A stretch of 51,725 nucleotides of DNA, from positions 14,422 through 66,146 of the forward strand of contig DDVC01000154.1 of NCBI GenBank assembly GCA_002345145.1, written 5' to 3'. The notes under the pieces are model-generated. The model ran no database searches and had not been told where the DNA came from. It worked only from the letters and a program-made list of their open reading frames with translations. Shown here piece after piece: positions 15,890-24,375 of the stretch (the stretch's first letter is position 1; each line of letters begins with the position of its first letter). Made by a program: the position numbers and the translations under genes. Source of the stretch: Bacteroidetes bacterium UBA2322 (GTDB lineage Bacteria > Bacteroidota > Bacteroidia > Chitinophagales > UBA2359).

Positions 15890-17749
15890 CTATCTACCCA
15901 TGTGAATCATCAGCACCGATATATCCGAAGGAGATACGCCACTTATGCGGCTTGCCTGCCCCAATGAAAGCGGTTTAATTTTACCCAATTTTTCGCGTGC
16001 CTCAGATGACAAAGCAGGTAGTTTGTTGTAATCAAAATTGGCATCTAATTTAATAGCTTCCAGCCTATTCAGTTTGTCTGCCATTTCTTTCTCTTTGGCT
16101 ATGTAGCTTTCGTATTTAGCGTTAATTTCTGCCTGTTCAATAGCTTCGGGGTCAAATTTTTCTAAAAGCTGGGCAATCTTGGGTATAGTTTGCAGTTGGG
16201 CAATGCTAATTTGCGGACGCAGTAATATACTCAGCAGTTTTGTCTTTTGTTTAATTGGTGGGGTTTCGCAGGCGGCAAGCAATCCGTTCACTTCTTCGGG
16301 GTAAACACTAATTTGCTGAAAAGACTCTAAAATAGCCGATGCTTGTTCTTTTTTGCGTGTCATTCGGTCATAACGCTCTTGGCTTGCCAAACCTATACGG
16401 TAACCAATTGGGGTAAGTCTAATATCGGCATTATCTTGGCGGAGCAAAATGCGGTATTCGGCTCGGGAGGTAAACATACGGTAAGGCTCTTCAGTGCCTT
16501 TATTAATGAGGTCATCAATAAGCACGCCAATATAGGCATCGGAGCGGCTTAAAATTAGCGGTTCTTGTTCTGCTATTTTCAGATGGGCGTTAATACCTGC
16601 CATTAATCCTTGGCAGGCTGCTTCTTCGTAGCCGGTGGTGCCGTTTATTTGCCCTGCAAAATAGAGGTTGTCCACTAATTTAGTTTCTAAGGTGTGTTTT
16701 AACTGAATGGGCGGAAAATAATCGTACTCAATGGCATAACCGGGTCTGAACATTTTGGCGTTTTCAAATCCGGGTATTTTACGAAGAGCTTTAAACTGCA
16801 CATCATCGGGTAGTGAGGTAGAAAAGCCGTTTACATAAATTTCTACGGTATTCCACCCTTCGGGCTCTACAAAAATTTGGTGGCGTTCTCTTTCGGCAAA
16901 GCGTTCTATTTTATCTTCTATTGATGGGCAGTAGCGCGGACCAATGCCTTTGATGCGTCCGCTAAACATGGGCGATTGGTGAAAGCCGGTGCGCAAAATA
17001 TCATGTACTTCATCATTGGTATAGGTAATCCAGCAACAACGTTGTTTCTCCAACTTAGGCGTATCGGTATAAGAGAATTTACCGGCAGGATAATCGCCGT
17101 CTTGCACCTCCATTTTGGAGTAGTCTAACGACCTTCCGTCCACGCGTGGCGGGGTGCCGGTTTTCATTCTTCCCGATTCAAAGCCCAATGCAGTCAGGCA
17201 AGCGGTAAGTCCGTGTGCTGCCCTCTCGCCTGCCCTGCCGCCGCCAAAATTTTTCTCTCCAATATGAATCAGTCCGTTCAAAAACGTACCATTAGTCAGT
17301 ACCACTGCTTTTGCCGGAATTTCAAGCCCAAGGCTGGTTTTTACCCCCATTACCCTACCCTCTTTTACCAATAGCTCTGTAACCATATCCTGCCAAAAGT
17401 CTAAGTTTGGGGTATTTTCGAGCATGTAACGCCATTCAGCAGCAAACAACATACGGTCGTTTTGCGCTCTTGGGCTCCACATTGCCGGACCTTTAGATAG
17501 GTTCAACATCCTGAACTGAATCATGGTTTTATCGGTTACTATGCCTGAATATCCCCCCAAAGCGTCAATTTCGCGCACTATTTGCCCTTTTGCCACACCT
17601 CCCATTGCCGGATTGCACGACATTTGCCCTATTACCTGCATATTCATGGTGATGAGCAAAACTGATGAGCCTAAATTTGCTGCTGCTGCTGCCGCTTCGC
17701 ACCCCGCATGCCCACCGCCCACTACTACTACATCATACTCTTTAAACAT
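15890..17749 (-). CDS. mnmG: tRNA U34 carboxymethylaminomethyl synthase subunit MnmG
   Basis: MnmG (GidA), together with MnmE, uses FAD, NADH and methylene-tetrahydrofolate to modify uridine 34 of several tRNAs. The 619-aa product has the N-terminal FAD motif VVVGGGHAGCEAAAA, the family signatures CNPAMGGVAKGQIVREIDALGG and GTFLNGLIHIG, and KTGTPPRVDGRS. The C-terminal helical domain that contacts tRNA and MnmE is complete (GIKPLSLGQASRISGVSPSDI-like end). The ATG at 17749 (MFKEYDVVVV) is preferred. A TTG seven codons upstream overlaps a promoter motif at 17768-17775, leaving a leader of only about 12 nt. Three parS sites lie immediately upstream. Confidence 0.97.
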   Translation of the reverse strand: MFKEYDVVVVGGGHAGCEAAAAAANLGSSVLLITMNMQVIGQMSCNPAMGGVAKGQIVREIDALGGYSGIVTDKTMIQFRMLNLSKGPAMWSPRAQNDRMLFAAEWRYMLENTPNLDFWQDMVTELLVKEGRVMGVKTSLGLEIPAKAVVLTNGTFLNGLIHIGEKNFGGGRAGERAAHGLTACLTALGFESGRMKTGTPPRVDGRSLDYSKMEVQDGDYPAGKFSYTDTPKLEKQRCCWITYTNDEVHDILRTGFHQSPMFSGRIKGIGPRYCPSIEDKIERFAERERHQIFVEPEGWNTVEIYVNGFSTSLPDDVQFKALRKIPGFENAKMFRPGYAIEYDYFPPIQLKHTLETKLVDNLYFAGQINGTTGYEEAACQGLMAGINAHLKIAEQEPLILSRSDAYIGVLIDDLINKGTEEPYRMFTSRAEYRILLRQDNADIRLTPIGYRIGLASQERYDRMTRKKEQASAILESFQQISVYPEEVNGLLAACETPPIKQKTKLLSILLRPQISIAQLQTIPKIAQLLEKFDPEAIEQAEINAKYESYIAKEKEMADKLNRLEAIKLDANFDYNKLPALSSEAREKLGKIKPLSLGQASRISGVSPSDISVLMIHMGR

Positions 17750-17767
17750 GGTGTTTTGTTTGTTGTG

Positions 17768-17775
17768 CAAAATTA
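17768..17775 (-). promoter_or_regulatory. Promoter -7 motif for mnmG
   Basis: The minus strand reads TAATTTTG then C, an exact TAnnTTTG match 19 bases before the mnmG ATG, with an ATTG about 20 bases further upstream as a weak -33. This placement excludes the longer TTG-initiated version of MnmG. Confidence 0.55.
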
Positions 17776-17830
17776 GGTATTTTGGGCTTATTTTTCAATT
17801 TTAGCCACTAACCCTTTTCCTTACTTGTTG

Positions 17831-17846
17831 TGTTTCACGTGAAACA
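17831..17846. other. parS site 1 (ParB-binding centromere-like site)
   Basis: TGTTTCACGTGAAACA is a perfect 16-bp palindrome identical to the conserved chromosomal parS consensus bound by ParB/Spo0J. It lies 82 bp upstream of the mnmG start. ParB loads here and recruits condensin to the origin region. Confidence 0.92.
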
Positions 17847-17909
17847 TTGTATTTCTGAATGCTCACCAGAAGCACAATGTTAGACTTCTTTGTTTTAGGG
17901 TTTTACTTT

Positions 17910-17925
17910 TGTTTCACGTGGAACA
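17910..17925. other. parS site 2
   Basis: TGTTTCACGTGGAACA differs from the parS consensus at one position (A to G in the right arm), a variant tolerated in known parS sites. It is 79 bp after site 1, start to start. The 307-bp gap 17750-18056 contains the three parS sites, the mnmG promoter and no gene. Confidence 0.88.
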
Positions 17926-18031
17926 ATGGGTGTTGATTGGACGAGAAATTGGTTTTTTTTGTGGGAGGAGCTAACTGATGTCTTTGATAAGGTAAGAGAA
18001 TAAAAGTTTGGCAGTCCAATCTAAATCGGTA

Positions 18032-18047
18032 TGTTTCACGTGAAACA
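18032..18047. other. parS site 3
   Basis: A second perfect copy of TGTTTCACGTGAAACA, 122 bp after site 2 and 10 bp from the 3' end of the DUF922 gene. Confidence 0.92.
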
Positions 18048-18056
18048 TAATGCGGT

Positions 18057-18602
18057 TTAGGGACTACAGGCAAAGTCTTCTAAAGATTGTAAACCCATAG
18101 CTACCAGATTGTCCCATTTTTCTTGTTTGCTGCTATAAAGCCCGTGGTAGGTATCACGGTCGTAAAACCGGTGGGCTTTTTCCAGTTCATCGTAAAGGCT
18201 GTCTATCTTGAATTTAATTGCCTTAGTGGGTAAATAGCAAGGATAGGGTAAATCGGCAAATAATTTGCGCAGTTTTCGGGCATGTAGTTCGGTTAGGTCA
18301 AAATGTACTTGTTCATGGTGTAGGAGAGAGGCTGATTTTTTATCAGTACTCCACGAAGATGTTTTTACAAAAACAGACCTTACTGAGTAGGTGAATTTAT
18401 TGTTTACCTCGCATTTGTGTTTTTCCTGTAAGTAGGTAGAGGAAATAGCTGAATAACGGCTGTACGGGTCGGGCGCTCCCCAAAAATCGTCCCATGAAAG
18501 GGTACGCTGGTAGCACCAATCTAATTCAAATGGCGCTGATGTGGGTGCAGGCAAGAAAAATAAAGCAAAAAAGAAGGCAAATAGGGTGGTTGGGTTTTTC
18601 AT
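18057..18602 (-). CDS. DUF922-type putative secreted zinc protease
   Basis: The ATG at 18602 starts a 181-aa protein with a clean signal peptide (MKNPTTLFAFFFALFFLPAPTSA); longer readings from upstream codons add unlikely sequence. The mature part has the DUF922 hallmarks: RTLSWDDFWGAPDPYSRYSA near the N-terminus, and a metallopeptidase-like HEQVHFDLTELHARKLRKLF with the HExxH pair. Members are thought to be periplasmic or secreted Zn-dependent peptidases, but activity has not been shown for most of them, so the function is inferred. It is divergent from nadD and ends beside parS site 3. Confidence 0.85.
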   Translation of the reverse strand: MKNPTTLFAFFFALFFLPAPTSAPFELDWCYQRTLSWDDFWGAPDPYSRYSAISSTYLQEKHKCEVNNKFTYSVRSVFVKTSSWSTDKKSASLLHHEQVHFDLTELHARKLRKLFADLPYPCYLPTKAIKFKIDSLYDELEKAHRFYDRDTYHGLYSSKQEKWDNLVAMGLQSLEDFACSP

Positions 18603-18709
18603 GTTCTGATACAGAGCAGTGTTGCTTTTTTGGTTGAGTAATGCTGATTTAAAACGAACAGGATGGGTGAAATCTTGCCTGTAAAGGGGCAAATAAGTAC
18701 AGAACTGCT

Positions 18710-18717
18710 TAAATTTG
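18710..18717 (+). promoter_or_regulatory. Promoter -7 motif for nadD
   Basis: TAAATTTG then C is an exact TAnnTTTG match 31 bases before the nadD ATG. It supports the ATG at 18741 over upstream in-frame codons. Confidence 0.55.
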
Positions 18718-18740
18718 CAATTCTTCAATTGATATTGACC

Positions 18741-19328
18741 ATGAGTGTAAATCGGAAACAAATAGGTTTGTTGTTTGGTTCTTTTAACCCCATACATTTG
18801 GGGCATCTAATTATAGCCGAAACAGTGGCAAACTATGCCCATATAGATCAGGTTTGGTTGGTGGTTTCGCCACAGAATCCGCTAAAAGAAAAAAAAACGC
18901 TGCTAAATCAGTACGACAGGCTACACTTGGTGCAATTAGCTATAGAAAACAACCCTCGGTTAGTAGCTTCCGATATAGAGTTTATGCTGCCCAAACCCTC
19001 GTACACCATTAACACCTTAACCTACCTGCAAGAAAAATATCCCAACTATGCATTCTGGGTAATTATAGGCGAGGACAACATGGAGCATTTCCATAAGTGG
19101 AAAAACTATGAAGCCATATTGAAGTACTACAACTTACTGGTGTTTCCGCGCGTGAACCACGAGCCGGTGTTATACACAGAATTGCCCAATGTACAAAGGC
19201 TAAAAGTGCCAATGATAGAAATATCGTCCACCTATATACGCGAACTGTTGCGGCAAAAAAAATCAATCCGCTATTTGGTGCCCGAAAAAGTGCATGATGC
19301 CATCATGGATTCTGGGTGGTGGCGATAA
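18741..19328 (+). CDS. nadD: Nicotinate-nucleotide adenylyltransferase
   Basis: NadD joins nicotinate mononucleotide and ATP to form deamido-NAD in NAD synthesis. The 195-aa product has the nucleotidyltransferase motif GLLFGSFNPIHLGHLIIAE near the N-terminus, then VVSPQNPLK, VIIGEDNMEHFHKW, and the C-terminal ISSTYIRELLRQ that binds ATP phosphates. The length is normal. The ATG at 18741 (MSVNRKQIG) is preferred because the motif starts eight residues later and a promoter motif lies 31 bases upstream. It is convergent with the Sua5-type gene. Confidence 0.95.
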   Translation: MSVNRKQIGLLFGSFNPIHLGHLIIAETVANYAHIDQVWLVVSPQNPLKEKKTLLNQYDRLHLVQLAIENNPRLVASDIEFMLPKPSYTINTLTYLQEKYPNYAFWVIIGEDNMEHFHKWKNYEAILKYYNLLVFPRVNHEPVLYTELPNVQRLKVPMIEISSTYIRELLRQKKSIRYLVPEKVHDAIMDSGWWR

Positions 19329-19396
19329 CCAAAGCATGCAATAGAGTAGGAGTGAACCAAAGTGAGTAATGCCAACGAATGACGAACATAGTTTGC

Positions 19397-20347
19397 TTAA
19401 TGACTAACCGGTGCAGCGGCACGCCTTAAACGGTCGTTTATGGCTCTACCTAAGCCCGTATTGGGTACCGGCTCGGCAAGAATAAGGGTTACCGGCATGG
19501 TATCAAACTGTCGCAGCGCTGCAAATAAGTTTCGGGCAGATTCTGCAAGATTGCCGTTTTTAGATAAAATGATTTGGTTGGGTGCGCCATAATCGGTACA
19601 AAAAGACAAAATGCCCACTTGTTCTATCGGGTATAAGGGCAACATATCGGCAATTTCGCCCAAAATCAAAGGCTTTAGGGGTGCATAATGGCTTTGCAAC
19701 ATGCCTGCCGCCTTAGGATTGGAGGCAGAGTGGGTTTGAACATTAACCTCACCAACGATAGACATAATTTCTTCTACACTAATGCCGCCAATGCGGTAAA
19801 TGGTAGGTGAGGGCTCGCTAAACCCGATAATGGTAGATTCTATGCCTACCGAACAGGCTCCGCCATTTAGAATATAGGGAATTTTATCGCCCAATTGGTC
19901 TTGTACGTGTTGGGCAGTAGTGGGGCTTACGTAGCCAAACGGATTGGCGCTGGGCGCTGCCAACGGAAAGGGTAGGGCAGTAAGTAGTTGCAAAGTGAGC
20001 GGATGTGCCGGTATGCGTACTGCCACATCGGGCAAGCCACTGGTAACTAAATCTGGGATTATCGGTTTTTTGGGCAGTAAAAGGGTAATCGGTCCGGGCA
20101 TCAGTTTTTCGGCTAATTGCCATGCTTTGTCCGGAATTTGCTCTGTTAGTTGGGTTATTTGGGCAAGGCTGCCTGTATGCACAATGAGTGGATCAAAAAA
20201 TGGGCGGTTTTTTACCTCAAATATACGCACCACCGCCTCTGCTGATAGGGCATTGGCTGCCAATCCATACACTGTTTCGGTGGGTATGGCTACCAATTGG
20301 TTTTGCAACAAAAATTCTATGGCAATTTCTATATCAGCGCCTATCAT
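19397..20347 (-). CDS. L-threonylcarbamoyladenylate synthase, Sua5 type
   Basis: The enzyme makes threonylcarbamoyl-AMP from threonine, bicarbonate and ATP, the precursor of the t6A37 modification of ANN-decoding tRNAs. The 316-aa protein has the N-terminal YrdC domain (VAIPTETVYGLAANALS, then FEVKNRPFFDPLIVH, LAAPSANPFGYVSPT, and GIESTIIGF). After a linker it carries the C-terminal Sua5 domain (about 215-316: QSHYAPLKPLILGE, GLGRAINDRLRRAA), so it is the long Sua5 form, not the short TsaC. The ATG at 20347 is well placed. A promoter motif lies at 20448-20455. Confidence 0.93.
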   Translation of the reverse strand: MIGADIEIAIEFLLQNQLVAIPTETVYGLAANALSAEAVVRIFEVKNRPFFDPLIVHTGSLAQITQLTEQIPDKAWQLAEKLMPGPITLLLPKKPIIPDLVTSGLPDVAVRIPAHPLTLQLLTALPFPLAAPSANPFGYVSPTTAQHVQDQLGDKIPYILNGGACSVGIESTIIGFSEPSPTIYRIGGISVEEIMSIVGEVNVQTHSASNPKAAGMLQSHYAPLKPLILGEIADMLPLYPIEQVGILSFCTDYGAPNQIILSKNGNLAESARNLFAALRQFDTMPVTLILAEPVPNTGLGRAINDRLRRAAAPVSH

Positions 20348-20447
20348 CTGAACATTTCTTGGTGAGGCAAAAACAATAAACCGGATAAACCGTTTAAATG
20401 CTGCATTTCAAGCAGCCTGCTATAAGTTGTATTTAGCCTTATTGGCA

Positions 20448-20455
20448 CAAAGATA
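20448..20455 (-). promoter_or_regulatory. Promoter -7 motif for the Sua5-type gene
   Basis: The minus strand reads TATCTTTG, an exact TAnnTTTG match about 100 bases before the start. It lies directly at the end of the upstream mannosyltransferase gene, so the Sua5 gene likely has its own promoter. Confidence 0.5.
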
Positions 20456-20456
20456 A

Positions 20457-21812
20457 CTACCCTTTTGCTATTTTAGTTGTTTGTGCAAGTGGTTTACCCC
20501 ACACTTCCCACAACATAAACACCATTACAACCAAATAGCTTGAAGCTACTAAATACAGGTTTTCGGTGTAGCGGTTGTGGTAGTAGGCACTGTAGCTGAG
20601 TAATACCATTGCCGACCAAACAACCGGATACCGGTATGGGGTAAATAAACAAAAAGCAACTAAGGGTACAATATACCAAGGGTGAACGGTGGTAGCAAAC
20701 AAAATGTAGGAAGCATAAATCCACAATAGTACCCCAATAACCCCCATGCCCCTAACCTGCTTGTTGCAAAAGGAAGTGGCGAGTATAACCAATACCGATA
20801 ATAGCGCCATTACCTTGCCCAACCATGCTATGATGTTGTAGCCATATAACCAATAACCCAACTGACGTAGGAGGTAATAAATGCCGGCATTAAACTCAAA
20901 TTTGTTATAGTATAGGGCGCTGCTGGAAACAAGGGCATTTACCACTTCCCCGCTCAAAAAAGGCAGAAAACAGATGCCCATAACTAATCCAACTACGGCG
21001 CTATACACTAAAGCCGTTTTGGGGCGCACGGTAAGCAGCATAAATGGCATAAAAATGAGTGGAATTAGTTTAGAACAAACAGCCAACCCCATTGCCACAG
21101 CTGAAATTGGGATATTTTTAACTACTAACCGCGAATACACCATAACGAGCAAAAAAAACAACATTGCCCCTTCAAAGTGAATATTACCCATTACCTCGGC
21201 AATAACCATCGGATTTAAGGCATACAGCAGAACCCGATGAACAGGTAAGCCATAGCACGTTAGTAAGCGGTAGAGCAGCCCAATACTACCCAGTTCGCAA
21301 AGTAGCAAGAAGAGTTTCATTATAAATACTGCACCCGGTATGCTGTTTGGCGCTAAAACAGCGCTTACCCAAAAAATAAATTGGCAAACAGGTGGGTAAA
21401 CTGTGTAGTACAGAGGGGAGTTGAGTTGTTCATAAAGCAGGCAATCAATACCTTGGGGTAGGTTAAGTGAGCCGTTCATAAAATCAGTGGGCAAATCTGC
21501 ATAAGGGTTTATGCCCGAAGCCAGCAAACGTCCGTCCCAAATAAACCGATAAAAATCGTCTGATAGGTTGGGAATGGCAAACAGCGCCAGCAATCTAAAA
21601 CCGATGGCGCTTAATAGCGCTATAAAAAACAAAGGGCGATATTGGGTAGAAAGGCGGTAGAGTAGGGCATGTAACAGAAATAAACCGGCAAACAATACTG
21701 CCGGAAAAAGAGTAAGGCTTCTGATAGATATGAAAAATAGGTAATAATATAAGATTGCGGAGATAACTACTGCTGTAATTTGGAGCCCGATGGTATGAAC
21801 AGGAGTTGGCAT
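20457..21812 (-). CDS. Polytopic mannosyltransferase-like membrane protein
   Basis: This 451-aa integral membrane protein has about eleven hydrophobic segments. It carries the motif SDDFYRFIWDGRLLASGINPYADLP in the first periplasmic loop, typical of GT-C polyprenol-phosphomannose-dependent mannosyltransferase-like proteins (GT87/MptB relatives), where the Asp pair near the N-terminus is catalytic. It likely transfers a sugar from a lipid carrier onto a surface glycan or lipid. Function in this organism is inferred. It is divergent from the hypothetical membrane gene at 21981; the Sua5-type gene follows about 110 bases downstream on the same strand. Confidence 0.8.
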   Translation of the reverse strand: MPTPVHTIGLQITAVVISAILYYYLFFISIRSLTLFPAVLFAGLFLLHALLYRLSTQYRPLFFIALLSAIGFRLLALFAIPNLSDDFYRFIWDGRLLASGINPYADLPTDFMNGSLNLPQGIDCLLYEQLNSPLYYTVYPPVCQFIFWVSAVLAPNSIPGAVFIMKLFLLLCELGSIGLLYRLLTCYGLPVHRVLLYALNPMVIAEVMGNIHFEGAMLFFLLVMVYSRLVVKNIPISAVAMGLAVCSKLIPLIFMPFMLLTVRPKTALVYSAVVGLVMGICFLPFLSGEVVNALVSSSALYYNKFEFNAGIYYLLRQLGYWLYGYNIIAWLGKVMALLSVLVILATSFCNKQVRGMGVIGVLLWIYASYILFATTVHPWYIVPLVAFCLFTPYRYPVVWSAMVLLSYSAYYHNRYTENLYLVASSYLVVMVFMLWEVWGKPLAQTTKIAKG

Positions 21813-21953
21813 TATTATAGTTTAGTATGGGTTAATGTGCAAAAATTCAGCACAAAAAACTAAATACAGTCAACAAATAGCTCTATTAATTGACAACAGG
21901 TATTGAAATTGCAAAAAAATGACTAAAAGTTTTTCCGGTAACCTAAAAATCAA

Positions 21954-21961
21954 TAGCTTTG
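21954..21961 (+). promoter_or_regulatory. Promoter -7 motif for the membrane protein gene at 21981
   Basis: TAGCTTTG is an exact TAnnTTTG match. TTTT stands 19 bases upstream at 21931 in place of TTTG. The ATG is only 20 bases downstream, so the leader is short. Confidence 0.55.
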
Positions 21962-21980
21962 GCTAATAAAATACTGTTTT

Positions 21981-23345
21981 ATGAACGATATAAACGAAGA
22001 AATAGGCATATATGCGGTTGCCCCCAAACAGAAAAGACTTGCAGAGCGCCTTACCACGGCATTTTACTACCTTTTTTTACATCCGGTTGCGCTTGTGGTA
22101 GGTGATGTATTGTGGATATTGGTGGGCATAGCCACAGTAAGTTGGGCATTTCGGAATACGGCAGGGGTAGTGTTATCGGTGGTATTAACAGTTGTATTGA
22201 TAATCATTGCTTTTGTTTACTCCTCTGTTTTTATGCGGTACCTATATACAAGGTTTGCATCTTTTGCGTTTGGCAATCCGGTTTTTGGCAGATTAGGGGG
22301 GTTAGACAAGCACAACTTTTTTACCATGCTTAGGCTGACCTCTCGGGTGCGCATTGACCTCAAAGAAACCGACCGCGAACAAGCAAAACAGTTTTGTGAA
22401 TTAGATAATGATATAACCGAAGCTATATTTAAAGAGAGGTACTACCAATTGTTTGAAGAGCAATATAAGCAGTCCGGTGTAAATATAGAAGAAAAATGGC
22501 AGGAGCTGTGGCAAACCAAAATACTGAAAGTGGGCGAGGGTAAAGATACTTTTGAAAATGCACGCCATACAGATAACCTCATATTTAGGTTATTACCCCT
22601 CAAATTACAGTACGGATATTTACTGATGATGCCATTTTTGAAATTTTTTCAACTCATTGGGTTATGCCTCATTGCCGCTTATTTGGCTCAATGGGTGCAG
22701 TTGCTAACCGTTTTTCAGGTAGTAGTGGGGTTAAACTTTTTACTCTCAGCCCTTTGGTATATAACCCACAATTATAAAATGTCGGAAATATCTCTAAATG
22801 CCATCGACCCCAACACCGTATCAGCAACCATCTATCAGCGGTTTGCCGACAGAATAAATGCTCTGCAAAATAAAATACTAAACCCTATAAATATAGCGGT
22901 TGATAAAAGCTATTTTGGGTATATGCGCGCATACCAATTGCGTTACATTTTAGCCTATACCTCGCTCAATAGTTTGTTTGTATTATTGTTATTAATTTTG
23001 GTTATGGGCAGCCATGCCTTAGCCGGTGGTGTGCAACATTATGTTCAAAGTTGGTATATTCCTTTTGCTGTGGGCATACTGCTGCTGCCGCCTGTATTTT
23101 ATTTGGGTTTTTTGTTTATTTCAATGGTAATTCAGCATTTTCGCAAGGTAATAGGCGCATTAGTAGTAGGCATTACTACCGCAGTACTGCCATTTGTTAT
23201 TTACTACTTAGTAAAGGGGCAGTTTCAAATAAACGAAGTACAAAACGGCATTTGGGCTGCCTTATCGGGCATAACTACTATTATTAGCACTATTGTAGCT
23301 TCGCAGTTTAAAGAAATACTGGAATCTGACCATTCACAAAATTAA
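21981..23345 (+). CDS. Multi-span membrane protein, unknown function
   Basis: The 454-aa product is not recognised. Two hydrophobic segments lie near the N-terminus (about 38-90). They are followed by a roughly 120-residue soluble section rich in charged residues (LKETDREQAKQFCELDNDITEA, KYKQSGVNIEEKWQELW-like). Two more segments lie at about 210-265, then a soluble insert and three to four segments at about 325-435, ending in a short tail. A cytoplasmic or lumenal central domain between transmembrane pairs is plausible. No catalytic motif was seen. The protein at 23509 is 163 bp downstream, but the two have separate starts and no clear operon link. Confidence 0.75.
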   Translation: MNDINEEIGIYAVAPKQKRLAERLTTAFYYLFLHPVALVVGDVLWILVGIATVSWAFRNTAGVVLSVVLTVVLIIIAFVYSSVFMRYLYTRFASFAFGNPVFGRLGGLDKHNFFTMLRLTSRVRIDLKETDREQAKQFCELDNDITEAIFKERYYQLFEEQYKQSGVNIEEKWQELWQTKILKVGEGKDTFENARHTDNLIFRLLPLKLQYGYLLMMPFLKFFQLIGLCLIAAYLAQWVQLLTVFQVVVGLNFLLSALWYITHNYKMSEISLNAIDPNTVSATIYQRFADRINALQNKILNPINIAVDKSYFGYMRAYQLRYILAYTSLNSLFVLLLLILVMGSHALAGGVQHYVQSWYIPFAVGILLLPPVFYLGFLFISMVIQHFRKVIGALVVGITTAVLPFVIYYLVKGQFQINEVQNGIWAALSGITTIISTIVASQFKEILESDHSQN

Positions 23346-23508
23346 AGCCCCCTTTTTTTACTATTTACCACAAATTTCAGCCAAAAAATTTGAAAAAAAC
23401 TTTTTTTTAACTGTAATTTGTACTTTGAAAGTAAATAGTACCCGATAAATGTGGGGATTTACTTCCATTGCCCACTAATAACTCATTTAACTCAATTAAC
23501 CTCAAAAT

Positions 23509-24315
23509 ATGAACAAACACACCATAACAACACTAAGAACACTGTGCAAGGTTGCCATTAGCATTTTTCTTTTTAACCAATCATTAGTGCATGCTCAAAC
23601 ACAGCAGTTGCCAGCCCAAAACCCCACTCCGGTACAAGCAACCAATAAACCCGCTCCTGCCGACTCTATTGCGCTGCTTCAACCCATGCCCGAACTGCCC
23701 AAAATTGAGTTTGCCGAAAATTTTGAAACCATTTACGCCCATCAGGGTCCTACTTTTAGGGTAAATATCCCTTCGGGCGACCCGGTAAAAGTGGAAAAAT
23801 CATGGCTCAAATACCTCAAAAACTACGGCGGTAAAACCAAAGGCACTAAAGCCGAATATTACACCGGACGCGCTTATATAATAGGTGTGAGTGATGACCC
23901 GGTTAATATCTACTCCAAAATAGAAGGCTACCCCAATGGCGCTTATGTGAAAGTGCAAATAGATATGGGCGGAAATAACTACGTAACGGCTAAATCGGAG
24001 GAGGCTAAGGTGAACGCCATTAAACGTATGCTAACCGATTTTGCCATTAGCGAATCGGCAAAAGGTATCAGCACAAAACTTGCCGCCGAAGAAAAACAAC
24101 TCCTTGCCTTAGATAAACAACGCATTACCCAAAAAAATACCGAAAAAGATATTTTAGCCGAAATTATTGACCTTAAAGCCTCTTTAGAACGTGCTGAGTT
24201 GCGGCTCAACCAAAACAAAGAAGAACAAAATAAACTCTCACTCGACCTGAAAAAACAAATCAATACCATTGAATACCTTAAAAACAGTTTGCGCAATATA
24301 GCCCAGCAAAAATAG
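23509..24315 (+). CDS. Exported coiled-coil protein, unknown function
   Basis: The 268-aa product starts with a signal peptide (about residues 1-30, ending SLVHAQ), then a Pro/Gln-rich linker. A globular stretch follows (about 60-165; AYIIGVSDDPVNIYSKIEGY looks like a beta-rich domain), and then a long C-terminal coiled coil from about residue 180, with heptad-like Leu/Ile spacing in LAEIIDLKASLERAELRLNQNKEEQNKLSLDLKKQI. It is probably periplasmic. The family is not recognised. The stop is 60 bases before the Cys-rich small protein gene, which has its own consensus promoter. Confidence 0.75.
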   Translation: MNKHTITTLRTLCKVAISIFLFNQSLVHAQTQQLPAQNPTPVQATNKPAPADSIALLQPMPELPKIEFAENFETIYAHQGPTFRVNIPSGDPVKVEKSWLKYLKNYGGKTKGTKAEYYTGRAYIIGVSDDPVNIYSKIEGYPNGAYVKVQIDMGGNNYVTAKSEEAKVNAIKRMLTDFAISESAKGISTKLAAEEKQLLALDKQRITQKNTEKDILAEIIDLKASLERAELRLNQNKEEQNKLSLDLKKQINTIEYLKNSLRNIAQQK

Positions 24316-24340
24316 TCCCGATAAAATTTTTGTACTTTCT

Positions 24341-24371
24341 TTTGATATTTAGTGCCAAAGCGCTATCTTTG
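24341..24371 (+). promoter_or_regulatory. Exact Bacteroidota promoter, TTTG-N19-TATCTTTG
   Basis: TTTG at 24341-24344 and TATCTTTG at 24364-24371 are separated by exactly 19 bases, a full match to the housekeeping consensus. Transcription should start about 24375-24379, i.e. at or next to the GTG start codon of the next gene. Confidence 0.85.
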
Positions 24372-24375
24372 ATGT

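Noticed and set aside
17761..17770. Longer MnmG version from TTG at 17770
   Set aside because: The codon lies within the promoter -7 motif. The FAD motif fits the ATG at 17749.
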